A stretch of DNA of 64,000 nucleotides from Owenia fusiformis (lineage: Eukaryota; Annelida; Polychaeta; Sabellida; Oweniidae), in assembly GCA_903813345.2 (NCBI GenBank), contig CAIIXF020000001.1, positions 16,759,915 to 16,823,914 of the forward strand, given 5' to 3'. A model generated the notes under the pieces. That model saw nothing but the letters and a program-made list of their open reading frames with translations, did no database searches and was not told the origin of the DNA. Below are positions 13,001-23,386 of this stretch, piece by piece. A program made the translations under genes and the position numbers. Numbering within the stretch: the stretch's first letter is position 1; every line of letters starts with the position of its first letter.

Positions 13001-16000
13001 AACTTGGAATTACAAGCTAATGTGTTAATTTCCTTAATACATGGCCCATTTTAAAAAATGGATGCATTTTTTGTCTTATCTTCTATTTTTTGTTATAACT
13101 CAAAAATGTAATTCAATTTTGTGTGGTACTTTATTATAATTCATCTGTGGCGGCCATTTTGATAATTTTGCATTTTGAGTGCTGTTCGTTTCTAAATTGT
13201 TGTTTGATCGGATTCACTACACCTTGAATTGGCATTATCTAGTTTTTCTATCAGTTATGGGGTATTGCCATGTTGCAACATTCCTTTACCAAAGTGTTAA
13301 TAGGCATAACAAATTTTGAGCCAAGCTGATAATACTTTGTTTTAGGTAGCCTTGAAATATGAGAGGTTGTTGCAGAATATACCATTTTTTCTTTGGGTTG
13401 GTATTTCTCCATAACTTCCTCATGACTGGCAGAAAGAGATGTGAATTAAAGCATTTTACATGATTGACAGTGTGATATATCAAAATGTTTGGTATGTTAC
13501 ATCCTTCATCATTTAATGGCGCCCAGTACGCCTGGTACACACAGGTATTTTGACATCAAACACTCTGTTAGTTAACCATTAGTTAACCACAGTGTCATTA
13601 GATTATGTATTTAATAGTTGTTCAATAATCTCTCATAAAATACAAAAACTATTGAGTCCTAGGGAGTCTGTATTTCATGAGGCACGCTTTCATGCTTAAT
13701 GGTATATCACTTGTTGCACTGGTATCCACCTTAATAGAATAAAATATTTGTATCATCTAAGTTAGTTTGTAAACCAAGTTGATTGCAGTATTTTCATATA
13801 TCATACTGTTATTATTATACTATTACAGTACTTACAGTCTATATTATTCAATTTATTTAACAAGTAAGAAAGTCTGTTGATTATCCCACCGAACGAAGTT
13901 CGAGGGGGATATAGAAAAGCCGTCCGCCCGTTCGTGTGTCCGGGCAATAACTCAAATACCGGTTGACGGATTTCATTCAAATTTTATAGGCTTATGCCTT
14001 ATGGGTGTAGAACCTCTGCTCGAGAAGAAATTTTCAATATGGCCGCTAAATTCAAAATGGCGGCCATTTTTCGGAAAAAATATAATCTTTAATAACTCAA
14101 ATACTAGTGGATGGATTTGGTTTAAATTTTATATGCTGTTGCCTTGGTACAAAGGAGCCTTGCTCAAGAAGACATTTTCAAGATGGCCACCAAATTTCAA
14201 AATGGCGGCCATTTTTCGTAAAAAAACGTTATCTTTGATAACTCAAAGACCATTGAATGGATTTGGTTCAAATTTTAGAGGCTGATGCCTAGGGATATAG
14301 GAGCTCTGCTCGAGAAAGGATTTTCAAGATGGCAGCTAAATTTCAAAATGGCGGCCATTTTTCGTAAAAAAACCGTTATCTTTGATAATTCAAATACCAT
14401 TGAATGGATTTGGTTTAAATTTTAGATGCTGATGCCTAGGGACATAGGAGCTCTGCTCAAGAAAGGATTTTCAAGATGGCAGCTAAATTTCAAAATGGCG
14501 GCCATTTTTCATAATGAAACATTATCTTTGATAACTCAATTACTATTGAATGGATTTGGTTCAAATTTTACATGATGATGCCTAGGGACATATATGATAG
14601 GAGCTCTGCTCGAGAAGGGATTTTCAAGGTGGTAGCTAAATTTCAAAATAGCACATTTTTCATAAAAGAACGTAACCTTTGATAACTCAAATACCAGTTG
14701 ACGGATTTGGTTCAAATTCTATACGCTGATGCCTAGAGACAAAGAAGTTCTGCTCAAAAATAAATTTTCAAGATGGCCACTGAATTTCAAAATGGCCACC
14801 ATTTTTCGTAAAAAAACGTAATTAATGATAACTCAAATACTAGTGGATGGATTTGGTTCTAATTTTATATGCTGATGTTTAGGGAAAAAGGAGATCTGCT
14901 TCAGAAGAAATAGCTGAATTTCAAAATGGCTGCCATTTTTCATTAAAAAGTAATCTTTGATAACCCAGATACCATTGGATGGACATTCTCTGCTAAAGAA
15001 GCAATCTAAAGATGACAGCTGAATTTCAAAATGGCAACCATGTTTCATAAAGGCATAATCTTTGATAATTCAAATACCAGTGGATGAATTTGGCTCAATT
15101 TTGTTTATCAAAACATGTTTTGTTCGGTGGGATTTGCTACTCCGTGGAGTTGCTGTTTTTCTAGTTATCATAGACATTCAAAACATCTTCACAAGATGAT
15201 TCTGTAATGGCAATATGCTCTTAAGTGTCCAAAGTGATAAGATTCCTTATGATTGGCTCATAAGTCAAAAAGCCAGAGTGTTATGATATAAATTCCTTAC
15301 TTACCACATATACTGTATGTGGAGCACATACTCCTCCCATCTTTTACCAAGTAATACATATAAAGCAATAAGAATAGAGATGAGAGTACTTATCATTGAA
15401 GAAGACTTAGACATACCGATACCGACACTTTGCAAAACTAAAAAAGGATTACTGTATTTATAAAATGATTTTCATCTATTGCAAACATGTACACATGTGA
15501 AATCATTCTTTAGGAACATGTATACTAATATAGGCCTATATGAAATCATTCTACTGTGTATTGTTTTGTATTTCTCTTTTATGATACACAGTTATGTATG
15601 CTTTAATGCCAGCAATTGTTTCTAACAATACATAGACAGGCATTAAGAACATTGACAGATATAATAAACATGTGACGTTACTTGTGAAACAATTCAGACT
15701 TATTAGTATAAGAAAACCATCAGATATAAAGAGAATCCAGAAGTGTGGTGGGGCGACAGGTGGAAGGACATTACCTTTAACAGCATAGAACTACAAGGCG
15801 ACACATTTGTTGGAAGTTATTTTGCTAAATGACAGCTCTCAAACCAGTAAGTATTAAGTTAAATCTATTTTGTTATATAATTTATCTCGATTCTTGGATA
15901 TTTTAAAGATATATTCAGAGATAGAGATGGTGATATTTAAAATAAAAACTAAGTAACATTTTCTTTATCATTTAAAGATATGATAATATTTTAATAAATA

Positions 16001-19000
16001 TCCATTATCAGATTGATTTGGGATGCAGGAATACTGGAAATTCTTTAAAATAGGAAATTTGGGTAAAATATCCACATTTTAAGAAACATATTATGTTAAA
16101 CAATTCTGTAGATGTTTGAATAAGATATGAAGTTTTGGATTTTTTAGAAAATGGATTTGACAAAGAGAAGAAACAGTTTTTGAAAGTTTTTCTCCATATA
16201 AAATTCTACATTAAATTCGAACTGACTTCTTCAAGAATCCTTGATTAAATTGTAATTTATCGCCCTCCAGGGCATGCTTCCAGGAGAAAAAACAAACTTG
16301 GTGCCAACATTATTCAGTTATTTGTATCTTCAGTGGAAAATCTGTCATTCATTACATAGGCAAACATATCACTATTGTTGGTAACACAAAATATATAATG
16401 TATAGTGAAATGAATTTATATACAGGGTGTCAAATAAGTCCCGTCCCCCCCTCTACAGCCAAAACCAAGATATTTGGTACCAAGTGTGATATATCATTGG
16501 AAAGGTCTTCCAAAGTTACGTTGATTGGCATATATCTGACATATGTCAATCAATCTCACAAATTTTTACATTGTATCAATCGAGGTGACCATATGCCTAG
16601 AAACATGGCAATTTGGCAGGATTTTAAGAATCGGGTATAAGAAAGGTCAAGGGACCAAAAGATGACTAAATATGTTTATGGCCATGAATTTAACCAATTT
16701 CTGGATAGGGTTAGATGTGTGGAAAATAGAGGTGCAAGGAAAGTGGTGAAAACCTTTTTGTAACAAGTGGAATGCGAAAAAGATGAACTTTTTGACGTAT
16801 TTCTGAGGTCATATCCTTGTCATTTTGACGCAAAAAAGCTACTTAAAGGAGGGCACGTTAATTGTAAAAGACATCATGAAAATATAGGTAAATTTCATCC
16901 AAAATACTTGAGAGTTGGTGAGTTAACATAACTTTGGATGATCTTTCCAATGGTATATCACACTAGGTACCGTCTGTTAAGGTTTTAGCTGTAGCAGGGG
17001 GGACGGGACTTATTTGACACCCTGTATATATATATAATTTATGAAAATTGCATGTGAAATTGATGACAATCTTAATGTGTGACTCCTTTGAATTTGAACT
17101 GAAACCATATGAGAAATTGATTTCCAGTTTTCTCCAACGCTTTTTATCAAAAGTTTCCTGACTAATATGTCCTTGGATGACATCAAAGAGTCAATAAAAT
17201 ATATACCGGTATATATATGCACCTGATTACCTTTGGGTATGGTGGGTAAATGAACAAGCCACCATTGCAGTAGAGTTATGAGAGGGTATCATGTTCTAAA
17301 ACTGACCATATTTTGTGCCTGATCGATTGTTTCTTTTTCAGAATATGGATCTATTCACCGTGGCCTGTACAGTGACCATGTTTTTGCTGCTTATCTCAAG
17401 CAATGAGACAGCTGCTACCACCAGGAACAGAAGTAGTACAACATGTTGTGGGCGCAGGTTCTATACACGCTTGAGATCTGTTTGTCCACGACTGGTCGTT
17501 GTTGGGAAACGATCCATTTTCGAAGGTAACTTTGCAAGCATTTAGAAAACCTTTTGTACAAAAATCTAAATGAATAATAGGAGCCATAACTATCTCATAT
17601 GAGACCATTTACAAGTGTAGATGAAATGATTATGATGATATCAGTGTTATGTTTTGAAAATAATAAAGGGAATGTCTTATATGTATTTTGAAAGAACAAA
17701 GCCAAGGTTACAAGAATTCAAACATTTCTTGTTGTCTCTAGCTCAACATATTTTGTTTGAAAGATAAATGTATACATAAGTGTTGACAGTGTGACAAATC
17801 AAGCAGAAATAATAATTGCATGAGCTACAATGTTTGTTATAATGTTTTAAATGAGGTATTCACATAATTGTATCATGTGTGTTTTCAGATTCAGAGGTCA
17901 ATCATTTAAAGATTATCAGAAAAAGGACGCTAGCCTCGCCTATGTTAGCTGAGATTTGTTGTCGGAGAGAGTGCAATCGTCAAACTCTCAAGCGTTGCTG
18001 CAGACATTTAACAGTTAAATAATTATGTGACGTGGCAGATACTTGAACAGATTCACTGCTTAGTAACTTGTTTACCAAGTGAAATACGATTACTGACAGG
18101 AATACACTAAGTAGATATGAAGGATTACAAAGAGGGTTTTTCCCAAAGGAGTGCACCATTATTTATTTAAGCATCTAATTTATTTATTTATAGTTTAATT
18201 ATTATTTATTATTGTATTGTACTTTTTACTATTTTTGGCTCTTTTGCAATGACGAATTAGAAACGTGAAAAGGTTAACTAGATGGAGTAACAAACTTCAA
18301 AGACAGAAATGTATACTAAAAAAGAAAGTACAATGTCTTCTTATTTTACTTGAAATAATTAGCCAACAGTTCACTGCTTAGAATAGACATGTACATATAT
18401 GTTTTTAATATGCTCTATATAGATCAAATAAATAAATGACAAAAACAAAGTACTCTGTTATTTAATTCACTGATGTATGCACACTTTTATATTAAATCCA
18501 AGTCAAAAATACATGACTTTGAGCCACTTTGGACAATCATGAGTGCATTCTATAAATAAATTGTTCTGACAGTAAAAATCTTAAAGCAATGTTCTCGGAA
18601 GTTTATGTCAACTATATTTGGCAACCTTTCATTAACATGACTTGCTATGAAAAATACCAGTGGAAGTATTTTGCTAAATTAGATATTTGTGTCATGAATT
18701 GAAGAAAACAAATCATCAGCTATATTAAAGAGTTAATACACAAGTATAGTGTCGCTAGTTTTTTATTAGTTCATATTAATATCCATTTATTTATATGATT
18801 CAAAACAAATCAGAACATGCATCTCAAGGGATATAGCAAATCAGCACCAATGGCTAATATTAAACATGGGACAGATCAAAAGTTTGGTTTCTAAGAAATG
18901 TACATGTAAACCATTGTGATTCACCTAGTTAGCAGTTTAGAATATTTTAAGGCTATTAAGGATGATAATTACAGCTATTGTCCCTTTAAAAGATGGACCA

Positions 19001-20482
19001 TGTGAGTTTCTTAGCTGATTTTATGGCCTTGTTTTACCAAGTTAAGATCAATTATAGTACTTTCTTCCAGAGATCTTTGAAGATGACAGCCCATTAGAAA
19101 GTAGAATTAACTGTTTTGATTGATCAATATTTACTTGGTGGGGATAGTTAATAGTTGCATTCAATTGTTAAGATATTTTCTTTGAGTTTTATGAATGTTG
19201 CCCTTTGCAATATTTGTTTATATGTTTGAATTTTGATATAAGGTGATCAATAGATTTCGTGACTGTTTGAGGGGATATTTAGTCATGTCATCAAACTTGG
19301 TAGAAATATAGTACATATAGGCCTGATTATACCCCTGAAAAATTTTATATCACTAAAGATGGCTTCAGTTAATAAGGTTAAGTTGATTCAAGTCTTTGTT
19401 GTTCTAAGAATCCCACAACATAAATATGTTAATAGCTCCCACAATGGAAAATGTAAGCATAAGCTTTTGTAACCTTATTATGAAATGCATCCTCAAAAAC
19501 TATTATTACTTTTAGTCATAACCATGTGACTCTTTTAATTATTTGTTTGTTGTCCATATACTACTTTTCCATCAAGTTTACTAACTTGTTAACAAGTATT
19601 TTCTGAGTTAGAAGAGGGTCTCATGCAAAATTTATTCATCGCCCCATGTATCAAAACTGATTTCATGTATTTTGCAGGTGAAAATGAGCTTGCAGTTGTA
19701 TCAAGTGAAGAAGGTCTCATGCAAAATTTATTGATCGCCCCATGTATTGAAACTGATTTCATGTATTTTGCAGGTGAAAATGAGCTTGCAGTTGTATCAA
19801 GTTGACCAGAAGAGCTACCTTTTGGATTTCAAGAGTCTCAATCCATCAAGCCCAGAGGACATTGTCAAGACTCCTAGTGGTAGGTTGAGATTTAAAGGGA
19901 ATTGGGTGATTGTAGTGAGAAATACCAGCCTATTGAAGAGCATAACCTGAATGGCTGAAAGAACAAATTTCTCATATGAAAATCAAGAGTTTGTTAAAAT
20001 TAAAACTTTTCTGATTGTTTGATGATAATATGGATATTGACTATTATTTGTAAACTTTGATTTTGTTAATATGATCTAGAATGTTGATGTTATGTTTTGT
20101 TTATTCACATAGTATATTGTTGAAGATCTAGAAAATTGAACTTATGTATAGCTTATGATCTAGAATATTGACATTATATATTGATTATGATCTAGAATAG
20201 TCACATTATTTATTGTTCATGATCTAGAATAGTCACATTATTTATTGTTCATGATCTAGAATATTGACATAATGTATTTTTTCATTATTTAGAATATTGA
20301 AAATGTATATTTGTTTGTTTATTGCAGATGAGCAGCTAATGGACACAGAACCAGATGTTGATTCAAACTCAAACTCTGATACTGCATTAAATGCAGCAGG
20401 CACACCATCTGGCCCTGGGCCACACCAGACACTTGAATTCTTTGAAATGTGTGCCAGTTTAATCACAACATTAGCTCGCTAA
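7072..20482 (+). CDS. PRKAA: AMP-activated protein kinase catalytic subunit alpha, C-terminal part (six exons)
   Basis: This is the energy-sensing Ser/Thr kinase alpha subunit; its C-terminal domain holds the beta and gamma subunits in the cytosolic/nuclear AMPK trimer. Exons are 7072-7147, 7522-7608, 9689-9759, 11085-11150, 19774-19879 and 20328-20482. Phases join without a break into 186 residues ending at TAA. Recognised blocks in order: linker HPERMN; KAKWHLGIRSQSRP; IMHEVFRAMKQLDYEWKVVN; LQLYQVDQKSYLLDFKSLN; a short Ser/Thr-rich loop; and the terminal helix HQTLEFFEMCASLITTLAR. All match the animal AMPK-alpha C-terminal domain closely. The kinase domain and autoinhibitory region must lie left of the window. 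The loop between DIVKTPSG and the last helix is shorter than in vertebrates. The intron 11151-19773 holds a separate hormone gene. A 96-bp duplication repeats the acceptor of the fifth exon. Whether this is the only alpha paralogue cannot be told. Confidence 0.95.
7199..7308 (+). mobile_element. GTCACCAC-hairpin family, copy 1 (short)
   Basis: Starts near GTGGTGACATAA, passes through a TATAGACACCGACTTTTTTC lead and CTGTAACAAATGGCATGTGG, and ends GACATTTTGCATGTTAATGCC. It sits in the AMPK-alpha intron just after the first visible exon. Confidence 0.7.
7740..9135 (+). repeat. 145-bp tandem array, about nine units, inside an AMPK-alpha intron
   Basis: AGCTGATTAAC(TTTTGGG) recurs at 7896, 8041, 8186, 8331, 8476, 8621, 8766 and 8911, an exact 145-bp period, with a decayed last unit near 9044. 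Each unit contains GGCGGCCATCTTGTTTTCTG, a TTTTTCGAAAAATCTTGTCA stretch and CGCTCATCGGATTTCC. The array is preceded by ATCGGTGGGATATAGTCGTC and a GGTCGT/GATCGT microrepeat at about 7775-7808. Because 145 is not a multiple of three, the open frames here restart in each unit; they are not genes. Confidence 0.9.
9837..10046 (+). repeat. direct copy of one arm of the neighbouring foldback
   Basis: About 205 bp beginning GGTAAAGGATAGGTATCGAT is repeated almost base for base at 10261-10470 (424 bp downstream); I see one difference (GCGAAAATT against GCAAAAATT). A smaller shared piece, TATCCAATGAATGAAGCTTG, lies at about 9801 and again at about 10041. This is a recent duplication. Confidence 0.8.
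10275..10995. mobile_element. foldback element, about 720 bp
   Basis: The outer ends are GGTATCGATATGG (left) and CCATATCGATACC (right). Inner arms also pair: CTTTCCGAACCTTGTTGGAA with TTGCAATGAGGTTCGGAAAG, and TTTTTGGTTGATTTTAAAAA with TTTTTTAAAATCAACCAAAA. The centre of symmetry is near 10640. No coding sequence. It lies in the AMPK-alpha intron. Confidence 0.75.
11151..13883. other. AMPK-alpha intron, mostly unremarkable
   Basis: AT-rich intron DNA. A 106-bp tandem duplication lies at 12139-12350 (repeat of AGTCATACAA.TAAATGTGAA and CAATATGATATCAAAATAGG). A short dispersed repeat containing TTGGCAAAAGCTGGCTAC lies at about 12950-12983 and recurs at 41026-41050. A fragment of the tandem-core family (GGGATATAGATAAGCCTTCC) lies at about 12903. 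Nothing coding is supported. Confidence 0.5.
12139..12350 (+). repeat. 106-bp tandem duplication
   Basis: Two adjacent copies, both running from AGTCATACAA through TGTGAATCAGTGT and GGAATAATATCATATTTTTA to TTATTCTGGTTGA. Only a handful of differences, so fairly young. Confidence 0.8.
13884..15170 (+). mobile_element. tandem-core non-autonomous element, about 1.3 kb
   Basis: The 5' end reads ATCCCACCGAACGAAGTTCG followed by GGGGGATATAGAAAAGCCGT. The 3' end reads GTTCGGTGGGATTTGCTACT and then CCGTGGAGTTGC and TTTTCTAG. ATCCCACCGAAC and GTTCGGTGGGAT are a perfect 12-bp subterminal inverted repeat. Between them lie about eight diverged units of about 150 bp, each with ATGGCGGCCATTTTTCGTAA and GATGCCTAGGGACATAGGAG motifs. 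Subterminal inverted repeats around a tandem core, with a small 3' hairpin, resemble the pearl/HINE (Helentron-related) elements of bivalves; that family name is inference. It sits in the AMPK-alpha intron. Confidence 0.75.
15673..15730 (+). promoter_or_regulatory. candidate promoter of the nested insulin-like gene
   Basis: A CRE-like TGACGT at 15673-15678 lies about 50 bp before a TATAAA at 15725-15730. About 115 bp further on is a strong 5' splice site (CCA|GTAAGTATT, donor at 15847) without an intervening coding start in a good frame. This fits a TATA promoter plus a non-coding first exon of roughly 15755-15846 feeding the acceptor at 17341. No transcript evidence; the start site is guessed from the TATA spacing. 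Confidence 0.4.
16423..17024. mobile_element. mariner-like MITE, 602 bp
   Basis: Left end CAGGGTGTCAAATAAGTCCC, right end its reverse complement, each flanked by TA as expected for Tc1/mariner insertion. The inverted repeats pair well for about 44 bp and continue with mismatches to beyond 100 bp (AGTGTGATATA.CATTGGAAA on both arms). There is no transposase frame. It lies in the putative 5' intron of the nested insulin-like gene. Confidence 0.85.
17345..18022 (+). CDS. insulin/relaxin-superfamily prepropeptide, nested in an AMPK-alpha intron
   Basis: A secreted peptide hormone precursor of 104 residues in two coding exons, 17345-17525 and 17889-18022, joined in phase 1 inside the C-peptide, the classical insulin-gene intron position. 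Residues 1-19 form a signal peptide (FLLLISS core). The B chain carries CCGRRFYTRLRSVC, giving the insulin spacing C35-x11-C47. It is followed by GKR (54-56), a cleavage site that would leave an amidated B chain. The C-peptide is only about 14 residues, ending in RKR (71-73). The A chain carries CCRRECNRQTLKRCC: C84 C85-x3-C89-x8-C98, the insulin A-chain signature. Two extra cysteines, C34 and C97, sit beside canonical ones and may form a fourth disulfide, as molluscan insulins have. A 5' acceptor TTTTTCAG ends at 17341. Its receptor class (insulin-like or relaxin-like) is open. Confidence 0.88.
18427..18436 (+). terminator. polyadenylation signal of the nested hormone gene
   Basis: Overlapping AATAAATAAA about 405 bp after the stop codon at 18022, in AT-rich sequence. 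A further AATAAA lies at about 18555. This would give the nested gene its own 3' end inside the AMPK-alpha intron. Confidence 0.45.
18460..19609. other. AMPK-alpha intron, no recognised element
   Basis: AT-rich, low-complexity stretches; no exon, hairpin or repeat family that I can support. Confidence 0.5.
19610..19801 (+). repeat. 96-bp tandem duplication of an AMPK-alpha 3' splice site and exon start
   Basis: Two 96-bp units both carry GGTCTCATGCAAAATTTATT, CATGTATTTTGCAG and the first coding bases GTGAAAATGAGCTTGCAGTT. Acceptors therefore lie at 19677 and 19773. Only the second leads into the full exon (19774-19879). Use of the first reads a few AMPK residues and then meets TGA within the second unit. 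The copies differ at only a few bases. Confidence 0.9.
20075..20290 (+). repeat. degenerate short tandem repeat (about 35 bp)
   Basis: ATGATCTAGAATA(T/G)T(G/C)ACATTAT recurs about six times in the last AMPK-alpha intron. Two middle units are nearly identical. Confidence 0.7.
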
Positions 20483-20487
20483 TTGTC

Positions 20488-20519
20488 AATAAAGCAATAG
20501 CTTGCTAATTGTCAATAAA
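20488..20519 (+). terminator. tandem polyadenylation signals of AMPK-alpha
   Basis: AATAAA at 20488-20493, six bases after the stop, and again at 20514-20519, carried in a 26-bp tandem repeat (GCTAATTGTCAATAAAGCAA). Signals this close to the stop are unusual; a further AATAAA at about 20684 may be the one used. Confidence 0.4.
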
Positions 20520-20951
20520 GCAATAGCTCACTAATTGACAAATTTTACATGTACATTTGTTGTGAACGAATTGCTAAACTCCAACTCTTTATAAGAGTCA
20601 GTAAACTAATTGCCAAATATTTTCAGATATATCAGTTTAGTATACATATGTATTCAGTAGGCTTATATGTAAAAAACCTTGACAATAAAAACTGTGAATG
20701 CTATAGCTGTAAAACCCCAAATTTTTCATTGCCCAAATTTTTCTATTTTTGTTTAATTTCAGTAAAATGATAAAGCTTTGTGTTTGTGTATGCTCTTTGC
20801 TAATTTGGCAATATTTTTATTTTATTTATGATTTCAACATTTATTAATTCATCAAAGATGCCTTCATTTTAGTCTGGCCTATTCAGATAAAATATTGAAT
20901 ATTTGGGCACATTGCAAATGGGTTGTTACATCATGTGGATATAGTGCAACA

Positions 20952-21485
20952 TCACTGGTGATCCACTCGATTACACTGGTTACCGAAACAGTTCGTTTCG
21001 GTTACAAAATGTCAGAACGTCGAAGGTACTATTTATCTTTTTCCTTATTTCATGCATTGTAGGCAGAATCCTCACGACATGTTTTCACACATGTGTATCA
21101 GTATCTTATGTTTTAGAAAAGGTACATGTTTGCGAAAGAATAGCTCAGAATACAACAGAATTGTCGATTTAATTCCTCACTTTACTTACAGAAACGGTAT
21201 GGGTTAAAAGTGCAGATCTTAACTGTTTTTCGAAATACCATTTCTGTAACTTAAGTGAGGAATTAAATCGGCGATTCTGTTGTCTTCTGAACTATATGTT
21301 TGCAATTATGTACATTTTCTTAAACATATGATACTGATATACGTTTGTGATAGAAATGTCATGGGAATTTTGCCTACAACGTGTGAAATAAGGAAAAAAG
21401 AAAAATAGTACCTTCGATGTTCCGGCATTTTGTTACCGAAACAAACCGCTTCGGTAACCAGCGTAATTGAGTGGATCACCAGTGA
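20952..21485. mobile_element. foldback MITE, 534 bp, almost wholly palindromic
   Basis: The left end TCACTGGTGATCCACTCGAT and right end GAGTGGATCACCAGTGA pair, and pairing continues through GGTTACCGAAAC, CGAAGGTACTATTT and CCTTATTTCA to the centre near 21210. ACA flanks both ends, a possible 3-bp target duplication. No coding sequence. Confidence 0.8.
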
Positions 21486-21729
21486 ACATGCTGTCTAAAA
21501 GACAAGCCTAATAACGCAGGTGCTATATTGGATAATAAATCATAATTCTTAAAAAGTTCTGCTTGCAGAATTTAAGGACTGTATATCTGAACATTTGTGG
21601 ATGAACAACCATATAAAATGTCACTTCATGAATAATATTACGATATGATATATATAACCAGGTTGGTCATGCAATATAATCTGCCAGTTACACTACATAT
21701 GTGGTCATACTTATGTGCCAGGATAGAGA

Positions 21730-22000
21730 CTTTATGAAGACGATGAAGAGTATGGCACATACATGTACATGCCTGTATATATGTTGAATATGATGAAAAT
21801 GTCTGTACAGATGTTGAAAAGAAATGTGCTTGTCTTAATTTTGTTGAATATGATACAAACATACCTGTATATTTGATGAAGAGGATATGTACATGCCTTT
21901 ATATTGTTGAATATGATACAGACATGCCTGTATTTATAATGAAGAGGATATGCACTTCCCTGTATTTTGAATAGGAAAATGTTGAAGATGATATGTACAT
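21730..22000. repeat. degenerate tandem repeat
   Basis: TTGAATATGATA(C/A)A and GATGAAGAGGATATG.AC recur several times with CCTGTAT spacers. The antisense frame across it (112 codons) is a product of the repeat, not a gene. Confidence 0.6.
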
Positions 22001-22645
22001 GAAATGCCGTGCATGTATATGTTATTACCCTTTGCATTTGTTTGACTTTCCTTTTTAAAGAGGGTTTCATCTGGAACTTGCTAAACTTTGCGCTCAGGGT
22101 AATATGTTATATATGAGGAAGATATTTTTGTTAAAAATAACAAAGCACAATGTATAGGTTTGCTGAACATGCATTTGGAAAACTGTTTGATTGCATCACG
22201 GATTCGACTTACATGTGTTCCAGTTCTCTATGTTTGTTCCATGACACTGATGGAGTTTTATAATTTGTACCATGTATGTGTACAAAGTATTTAAGTGCAG
22301 TATTTAACATAAATTAGAATGTAGAATCCGATGTGTCTTGTTAGAAGCAATACTTAAGATAAATAGATAGATCAAACACATTTATATTGTGCATAGACTA
22401 AACTACGTACGTAACTGGTCAATGATTTTTTTTAAAAGAAATGCATTTTTCAGTCTTACGTTTTCAACTATCATTAACAAAAATTGTGATTACACAATGA
22501 AGTTATTCTTTGAACAATGATATGATCATACATGTATAGTAAATATATTTGGAAATTTAGAATAAATTAAGGTGATGTTAAATGAAATAATTATATATGC
22601 TTCTTGAATAATTATATATGCTTCTTGAATGAGAACAATGGAGTC
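22001..22645. other. intergenic sequence downstream of AMPK-alpha
   Basis: AT-rich with no supported gene. A short direct repeat AATTATATATGCTTCTTGAA lies at about 22589-22628. Confidence 0.4.
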
Positions 22646-22755
22646 TTATTGTTATGTCACCACCACAAGTACAACTTTTTGTGATGGCAGTCAGTGGTTG
22701 GTGTTCGCATCTGTAACAAATGGCATGTGGTGACATTTTGCATGTTAATGCCTTG
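22646..22755 (+). mobile_element. GTCACCAC-hairpin family, copy 2 (complete short form)
   Basis: Runs from TTATTGTTATGTCACCACCA to GACATTTTGCATGTTAATGC and CTTG, about 110 bp. It shows both family ends without any tandem core. Confidence 0.8.
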
Positions 22756-23386
22756 TATTTTCCACTTGCAGGACATGTAAGTTTTGTTGTCCTGGTCTTT
22801 TTTGTTTGGTAGTTTCTGTTATCACTGTTAAAAATCTTATTTTCTAACTATCACAAAATGATGGGTTCTGCCACGATATTTTCAATGAAAACAACCATTT
22901 TGAGAACATCGTTAATAAGAAATGTGGAGAAACCTCAACTTTTTGAAAACTACCTTCTTAAAAAGGCAACTGCTACCAGTATCTACCAGTTCAGACCATA
23001 TGGAACTACCAGATTTAATTTAAAACAATCTACAATAAATTTTTTTCTTTTGTCGGCAGATGTGGCCTTCTGAACTGTCAAAGACCCCTTCATAAATATT
23101 TTGATTTCAAGCTATGTTGAAATAATTGCTTTGCCAGACGAGACAAAACAAAAAGCAGGTTGTTTATTTTTTTAATTTCGCACATTCTGTTTTTATTATT
23201 ATTATATATATTTGGCATGCAATTGTCCTTCCAAATAAAGCTGAAAGGAATTTGTGTGTGCACTATACATTCGTAGGCTTGATTTTATTATTATATATAT
23301 AGAGTATGTACTGTATATTTATAGCATGAATAGTACTGCATTCTCTTTGTTAAGTAAACATGCAAAGTATAATTCTGTTTTCTTTA

